Shown: piece by piece, positions 58,552 to 64,000 of the stretch
Layout of the letters: the number at the start of each line of letters is the position of its first letter
Position numbering within the stretch: position 1 is the first letter of the stretch
NCBI GenBank assembly: GCA_949152475.1
Contig: OX424563.1
Coordinates: forward strand, 20,123,001-20,187,000
From: Terebella lapidaria
Taxonomy: Eukaryota > Annelida > Polychaeta > Terebellida > Terebellidae
Length of the DNA: 64,000 bases
Reading direction: 5' to 3'
The notes under the pieces: model-generated
What the model saw: the letters and a program-made list of their open reading frames with translations, nothing else
What the model was told of the DNA's origin: nothing
The model's database searches: none
Made by a program: the position numbers and the translations under genes

Positions 58552-59984
58552 CACTCACGGACACTTTTACAATAGAAGCGAGCCGAGCTTGCTTTGGTTC
58601 TTGTCTGGCTGCCTGAATATCACAAAATCCGACAATCCCGTGCAAGCAGTGATATTCGCGAACTAGAATCTCAGAGTGCCAGTCAGGACGACAGGGCAAG
58701 GTATTAAAGCTGTATAATATTTCATTAGCATGCGGGTCACACTTGTATAGCAAGTGATGGCTCTCGATGGTTCCACACCTAATAGCTAGTTATTGCATTG
58801 TGTTCTGTTTTCTTCTTGTGTAGTGTTACAAATATTGGTTCAATGAACGTTACGAGAGCTTGTTGATGTTGGTATATATATTTCTAATACCACTGCATTG
58901 TTTGTCCAAGAATATTACGGCAATTGTTGATAATCATACACAAATTAATCTATGAGCATTTACTGCATGTCAGCGTAATTTACAACAAGTGTATTCATTC
59001 ATTCAGAATTTCATTCTGAACCCTACCTTATTGCGGAGTTGAAAAAAAGACATACACAAAGCGGACATACACAAAGCAAGGTAGAGCATATCATCTTTTA
59101 GTAATTTGAGGGGCCTGTCGAACAACTGAAGCTGGAAATAGAGCGCCTCCCAATGATATTGCCCTATGGTGAGTGCATGAATACGATTCAAGGTAAAATT
59201 CAAAGCAATTTGCCAACTTTGTTATTAAAGACATCACACAGTACGCCATGGGTGTTAGGTCGTCAGGTCGCATGCATCATATATTTGGAGATTTAGTCTC
59301 TGGTATTGTGTTCAGTGTGTGAACTAGCTTATATTTCATGGCAACGTTGCTCTATTCTGCTATCAAATACTGATATACTAAGTGTTCGAGTATTTTCCTT
59401 GGACGTCACGACAACTTTCGACGCCAGTGTGGCCTTAGGCATGGGCTCTGTTTCTAGCCCTCTCTTTTCCCGTTTTATAACGCATGTAATTGGTGAGATT
59501 CCTCATAATCCTGAAGTTCCACTCGCATTAGCATGGTGATGCGGAGACAATATATTCTAGGTTGAGCAGTGTGTGGATATATTAGGAAAAGGATGTTTAT
59601 CGTACAACTTGATTGCTGTTATGCGAAAATCGACAATCCATCCTTGGAGAGAGTTGAGAGCTGTTGGGATGGGGGATGGGTCGTTCTGAAGGGAGGACCA
59701 CCCCTTCCCTAACGGGGTTGTACAACCGTTTTGAATTAACAACGAATGCAGCATCCGATCAGCAGAAAATTAACTACAATGCATTTGTTAATGTGTCACA
59801 AAAAACGACATTCAAGACATTTGCAATTGATGATTTGTTCTCGTGGCCAAACTTAGCACGTAGTTATGCTAACGGTAGGTTGTCGAAAATGTCCCAGTAC
59901 TGAGAATAATAAATAAGTTTCAGTGGTGGCAGACTTCTCTCGTCTCTCAATATGTATCCATCTGTGATTATATGTATCCATCTG
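58552..59984. other. 5' flank of claudin-like pseudogene 4 and spacer
   Basis: The conserved upstream block lies at 58700-58758. Beyond about 58900 nothing coding is supported; the 77- and 79-residue frames at 59.3-59.9 kb lack domains. Confidence 0.4.
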
Positions 59985-60305
59985 TCCCCGAGGATACCAT
60001 CAACTCAGTAGCCTTTTGGCTTGTGATTAGGTACTTATGTACTTGTCACATATCTATTCCATGGGGTCTGTTTTGAATTTCTAAGTTATTTTCATAGGTT
60101 GTTGGGCAGCTGTATACTAATCCCATCAGGTGTACAGTAGAAACAACTACATTTACCACATTGTCTGCTTCTGATGACGCCAGTGTGTTTTTTCATTAAG
60201 GTATTTGGTTGGGCTTTGTTTCCATTGCAAAGTGTTGTATTTTACGTTTGTTATTGGAATCATCAAAATTTGGCTGTATTGGTGGTAATGGATTGATACC
60301 TACAT
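59985..60305 (-). repeat. 370-bp dispersed repeat, single reversed copy
   Basis: From CCGAGGATACCATCAACTC to GGATTGATACCTACAT this is one nearly complete reversed unit. Its frame reads VGINPLPPIQPNFDDSNNKR before diverging. Confidence 0.6.
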
Positions 60306-62277
60306 ACATTTCATTCATACATAGGCTAAGACACACAGCTATCAGAGACAGGTTCAATGTTTGAAGACAACACATAGAAACAAAAACATGACTTGATGAT
60401 CTGTCGTTAAATACAGGAATGAAAAAAAACTTTTGCTTTGGCAACTAAAGGATTTTTTCATCAAAGGCTTTTTTCATCATAAGATGATATCATTGTAATT
60501 TACACATACAAAACCCGAAAGGTTTTTTAATCATAAGATAACATCAATGTAATTTACACATACAAAACCCCAAACCTTCTGTCTGTGAGTAAACTGTGCT
60601 TAGAATGCGTGTGTCTTGTTACATTGCATTTGAGAAGTTTTAAGTAAACCCGTTTGGGTTCACAGAAACGCACCCGAATATTGCATGCCTGTACAGATAA
60701 AATCCAATTATTTCCAAAGACATTCCCCATAGGTAACCCACATGGTATTTGTTGAAACGCGGCTTACAAATCGTGTCTAAGCAGAAACAGCACAATCTTG
60801 TATCCAACAACCTGTCATGCTTGCCGTCTTTTTTGTTTATTGTATGTACATGTAATGCTTTATTCGCTGATTGTATGGGAATCATTTGGGTAACAATTGT
60901 TTTGCTTTTGTTGACTACTAGATTCTATGCATCAGCTTGAATGAATTCTCGAATCCTATCGTCGTCTCCTCATAATATTATTCAAATACGATCAAAACGG
61001 CCCATGCATTTGTCCGGTCCTGCTATCTTGCGGCAGTATTTGTTTTGAAACTAGTGGTTTCATCGCAAATATCAAAGAAATTCCTACAAAATATTTGTAT
61101 TAGTTCTCATAACGTTTTACAATTCATTCACGTCTAATAACAGCACATTATTATGAGTATTTCGATTTTTAACCAATGAGTGATCCCATAGAACTCGACT
61201 CCGTGAAGAACGCGATGTGGCTAACAGCGAGTATCCCCGGTGTGGAATGAATGTGTGACGTTACTGTTAATATCAAAGTAATTATCATACCACGATCCAA
61301 TTCTGTGACCAATGAAATGAGAACCTGACAGTTGTATGTGGGGAGGGAGGTTAGTGGTGGTGGTGGGATGGGGTGGGGGGGATTTGCGAAGCACGGTTCA
61401 TGGATGTGCTGTCCGATTCCGCAATCACAAAATCAAACACAACTTGAATATTTCCGGATTGCGGACTGTGCTCTTATCTTACACAAATCAGTTGTTTTGC
61501 ATAAGATATTCACGATATAACACACTAGGCCTATTTGATTAAAATATGGGGCAAGATAGTCAACATAATCTTTCCAAGCGCAAACTACGCCAAAAAATGG
61601 CTTTGTATACCTATCCTGCATGGTGTTTCGAACGGGGGTGGGAGAGGGATTTATGATATGAGCTTACAGTCGAGATATCCATCGATTCTTGTGAGTTTGC
61701 TCCCAGGGGTACAGTCCATGCAAGAACAAATCAGAACTTTTTTTTGCAACTCGCTAATGCAAACGAGTTGGAAAACCGCTCGACGAATCGAAAAAATAAT
61801 CGAACAATTATTTGTCTTGATGATTAAGTTGTCTTGATGAATAAATTTGTTGTTTTATCATGATACTCCCCACCCCCGTCCCGGAGATATTAGCAATGTT
61901 TTGGAACAAATATTACACTGTTTTCAGATATTACACTGTTTTGGAAGATTATGTTTGGGATGATCATCATTGCCTACCATTCGTGGAAGTGGAATTGCTT
62001 TTGAGCGGTATGAAAGTATTGAAATTGACTTGATAAAGCATATCTAAGAATCCACTTTTCCCGGTGCCCCACATTTGAGTCAAACTGCGAAATGCTGAGA
62101 GGCGACACATATCTTTCATATTTCCTGACTCTTACTTGATCAATATCTGAAAAAAAAATACGTGAAAATCTTCCTGTAAATTACGTTGATTTATATCCAT
62201 TAAACATTTTATAGCCACATATCTTTCCAGCAACATTATACAATCAACACATAAATGTGTAATTCTCCAACACCATG
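60306..62277. other. 3' flank of claudin-like gene 5 and spacer
   Basis: Duplicated flank (about 60600-60930) and unassigned DNA, with no gene seen. A direct duplication TTTTTTAATCATAAGATAA/CATCATAAGATGA lies near 60475-60545. Confidence 0.4.
61338..61382 (+). repeat. G-rich stretch, possible quadruplex
   Basis: Five runs of three or more G within about 45 bases, with GGT repeats between them. Confidence 0.45.
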
Positions 62278-63275
62278 TTACAACAATGTTCCAGTTTCAG
62301 GTCCTTTGAAGAAATCCTCCTCCTCATCTTCCGCGGTGATCAGAACGAGAACACTATCATCTGGGGTTGAATCGTACCTCGCCCTATGACACTGGCGCCA
62401 CGTGATGGAGATAGTTGCGCCCCAAGTGAGCAGAGCTGACACTATTCTCAAATAATATGGCCAGGCCAAATGCAATTGTGCATTGTCTGGGAACAGCTTG
62501 GATATCTCCTGATTGGCCCTGACGCCAAACAAAGTCACAGACAAGGCGGACAAGAGACCTGTGGAAATACTACAACAGTTAACTGAATTCAATTAGTTAA
62601 ATATGTTGTACTTGACAATGGTAATACACAATACATTACTGCCTAATCGATATGAAGTTGACTCCCATCTGCTAGTCTCATTCCCCATGTGATATTTCTC
62701 TTTTACTACTGTAATCCTACCTGCTATTCCCAAAGCTGCAGCGGCCATTTTCTCACATGACAAGGCTCCTGGGATGTCACGATCTGTCATGTGTGAGTAG
62801 GCTTGATGCAGCAAACACACGACAAAGCCACCAGTGGCTAGTCCTAAGATACAGTATTCCAGATGGGCCACTGCCATGAATATATCTGGAACAACACATC
62901 ATGACTGAGCTTTTCATTCAGTGAGGAGGGTGAACATAAAATCTCCTTTACAATAAGTTAAACATTTAACCGGAGAATACGAAGAGTTCATACACAGTTA
63001 CTCAAGCTCGTTATCAGCAAGAAATCTACTCGCATTTACTAACCATATCCTTGTGTGGCATGATCCTCCATCCAAGAACATTTTATATTCATTGTCTGAT
63101 TGACACACTCTGAACACGTTTGAAGATGGCATTCCTTCCACGGGTTCATGCTGACCATGGCAATATCCCCTTTGTATCCCTCGATCCAATTCGTAAAACA
63201 CAGCGAGGTAATTTGCAATAACACTGAGCTTGACAACAACAAAAGGGCGCATATATTCTGCTGAGACGGTGTCAT
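62278..63275 (-). CDS. Claudin-like four-membrane-segment protein, gene 5 (intact, 225 aa)
   Basis: Exons 63275-63044, 62885-62721 and 62558-62278 join in phase 1 (donors GTTAGT and GTAGGA, acceptors TTCCAG and CCACAG). TM1 is about residues 8-26. The first loop has Trp30, Trp46-x2-Cys49, Cys54, Cys57 and Cys66, matching the claudin Trp...Trp-x2-Cys...Cys pattern. TM2 is about 80-102. TM3 (about 121-145) crosses the exon 2-3 junction, and TM4 (about 160-184) contains WPYYLRIVSALLTWG. The tail is acidic (EDEEEDFF) and ends GTLL, a possible class I PDZ ligand. Length and layout fit the claudin/PMP22 superfamily, which forms junctions or channels in cell membranes. Specific function is unknown. 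Confidence 0.78.
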
Positions 63276-63415
63276 CACGCCTGACGCTTACAATGAAAGT
63301 GACCCGAGCCTGCTTTTGTTCTTGGCTGACTGTGTGAACGTCTCACCACAACCCCGTATAAGCAGTGCCTGCCGCAACCTAGCAACTCAGAATGCCAGTC
63401 AGGGCGACATGGGCA

Positions 63416-63475
63416 AGGTATTAAAGCTGTATAATATTTCAGTAGCAGGCAGATGGCATGCGTGTATGGCAAGTG
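63416..63475 (-). promoter_or_regulatory. Upstream block of claudin-like gene 5
   Basis: Lies 141-200 nt before the start codon and shares GGTATTAAAGCTGTATAATA with the other units. TATA-like sequence is present on the minus strand (TATTATACAGC). Confidence 0.25.
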
Positions 63476-63529
63476 ATCGTTCTCGATAGTTCTACACCTG
63501 ACAGAAAGATGGTGCATTGTAAAACTCCA

Positions 63530-63556
63530 CACCCCGACCCCCCCCCCCCCCGACCC
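63530..63556 (+). repeat. C-rich low-complexity run
   Basis: A CCCC-rich run with two CGACCCC words, upstream of claudin-like gene 5. Confidence 0.7.
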
Positions 63557-63924
63557 CCACATTTTTGGTACAAACAGCTTTTCAGTAGCATTTCCAATTT
63601 TTGTATTCCCGATCTCATCGATCACTGCATTGTTACTACATTGTTTGCTGACAAAACAAAACCTGGTACCTGATGAACATTGACTGTGTCTATCCAGATT
63701 GTGACACAAGATATGTTTCATTTTCCACTGAACAGGTCTGTTGAAGTACTGCGAAGATGAAACGGGCGCGTTTCATATTACCAAATATCTCAGCATTACT
63801 GGAAAATAAATACTTGTCATGCATAAAATAGCAGTATAATTGCAATATATATTGTAAAAGGGGTATAAATAAGGATGTTCTAAGCACACTCACTCTGATA
63901 TCCACATACGCATGGTCGCAAATT

Positions 63925-64000
63925 TATGTTTCATCATATTGCCATCAATACAGCAATTTTTGATGATGACAATAACAAACCTGAAATACAACCACAACTA
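63925..64000 (+). repeat. 370-bp repeat, fragment cut by the window end
   Basis: GCCATCAATACAGCAATTTT, then GATGATGACAATAACAAACC, resembles the start of the dispersed 370-bp unit. Confidence 0.45.

Larger units (their letters stand above)
37400..63500 (-). repeat. Tandem segmental duplication around claudin-like genes
   Basis: Units made of 5' flank, a three-exon gene and about 1.5-2 kb of 3' flank recur with the same order and strand. The clearest pair is 37.54-40.57 and 56.35-58.87 kb. Intron 1 (GGCAATGAAGAGCTCATAAC), the promoter side (GGTATTAAAGCTGT) and the distal flank (a GCAGAAACAGCAC-type block) all match there. Diverged units lie at 41.0-45.7, 45.8-46.7 and 59.7-63.5 kb, and a fragment at 49.0-49.1 kb. 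Transposable elements have since entered individual units. Confidence 0.7.

Noticed and set aside
58442-58753. A 103-residue minus-strand frame upstream of claudin-like pseudogene 4
   Set aside because: It covers the 5' flank and exon 1 in a different frame; the conserved claudin-like reading frame explains the exon.

Overview
The window looks like animal nuclear DNA, most likely from a marine invertebrate and probably a mollusc. It is AT-rich and sparse in genes, exons are short with GT-AG introns, and the commonest repeat resembles the bivalve 'pearl'/HINE type of non-autonomous Helentron. The species cannot be fixed from sequence alone. Host coding sequence is a small minority; most of the window is transposable elements, many inserted into one another.

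Layout. 1-4.7 kb: 3' part of a Ty3-type LTR element with a nearly full-length L2-type LINE inside it. 5.0-6.0 kb: piece of an unclassified reverse-transcriptase element. 6.16-7.25 kb: Mutator-like terminal-inverted-repeat element with a 9-bp target duplication. 7.8-12.3 kb: a pearl/HINE-like element, a mariner-type MITE, a tRNA-derived SINE and a long foldback element. 12.9-14.8 kb (minus strand): a secreted PAN-domain gene model built of phase-1 exons. 15.5-21.9 kb: tandem repeats, HINE-like copies and a split minus-strand LINE. About 22.0-31.3 kb: a broken DIRS-type tyrosine-recombinase retroelement split by other DNA, including a 3.2-kb HINE-like copy with about sixteen 134-bp units. 31.9-34.9 kb: a three-exon Crypton-type tyrosine recombinase gene (548 aa) with its catalytic residues present, flanked by two long palindromes. 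35-64 kb: a tandem segmental duplication carrying five minus-strand claudin-like genes. Two look intact (42.5-45.5 and 62.3-63.3 kb) and three are decayed. A nest of three elements lies between the third and fourth copies (52.0-56.2 kb).

The most notable signal is the HINE-like family. Each 134-bp internal unit carries a perfect direct repeat of the nuclear-receptor half-site AGGTCA with 1-bp spacing (DR1) plus two extended half-sites TCAAGGTCA, arranged as 11-bp inverted arms around the DR1. At least seven copies lie in this window, one of them inside intron 1 of an apparently intact claudin-like gene. The family therefore spreads dense clusters of potential nuclear-receptor binding sites. 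Any regulatory role is inference.

The host genes are the PAN-domain gene, the claudin-like cluster and possibly the Crypton-derived gene. Nothing suggests that they act in one pathway. The claudin-like genes are related by local duplication and differ in fate: two open copies, two with nonsense or frameshift changes, and one missing its start.
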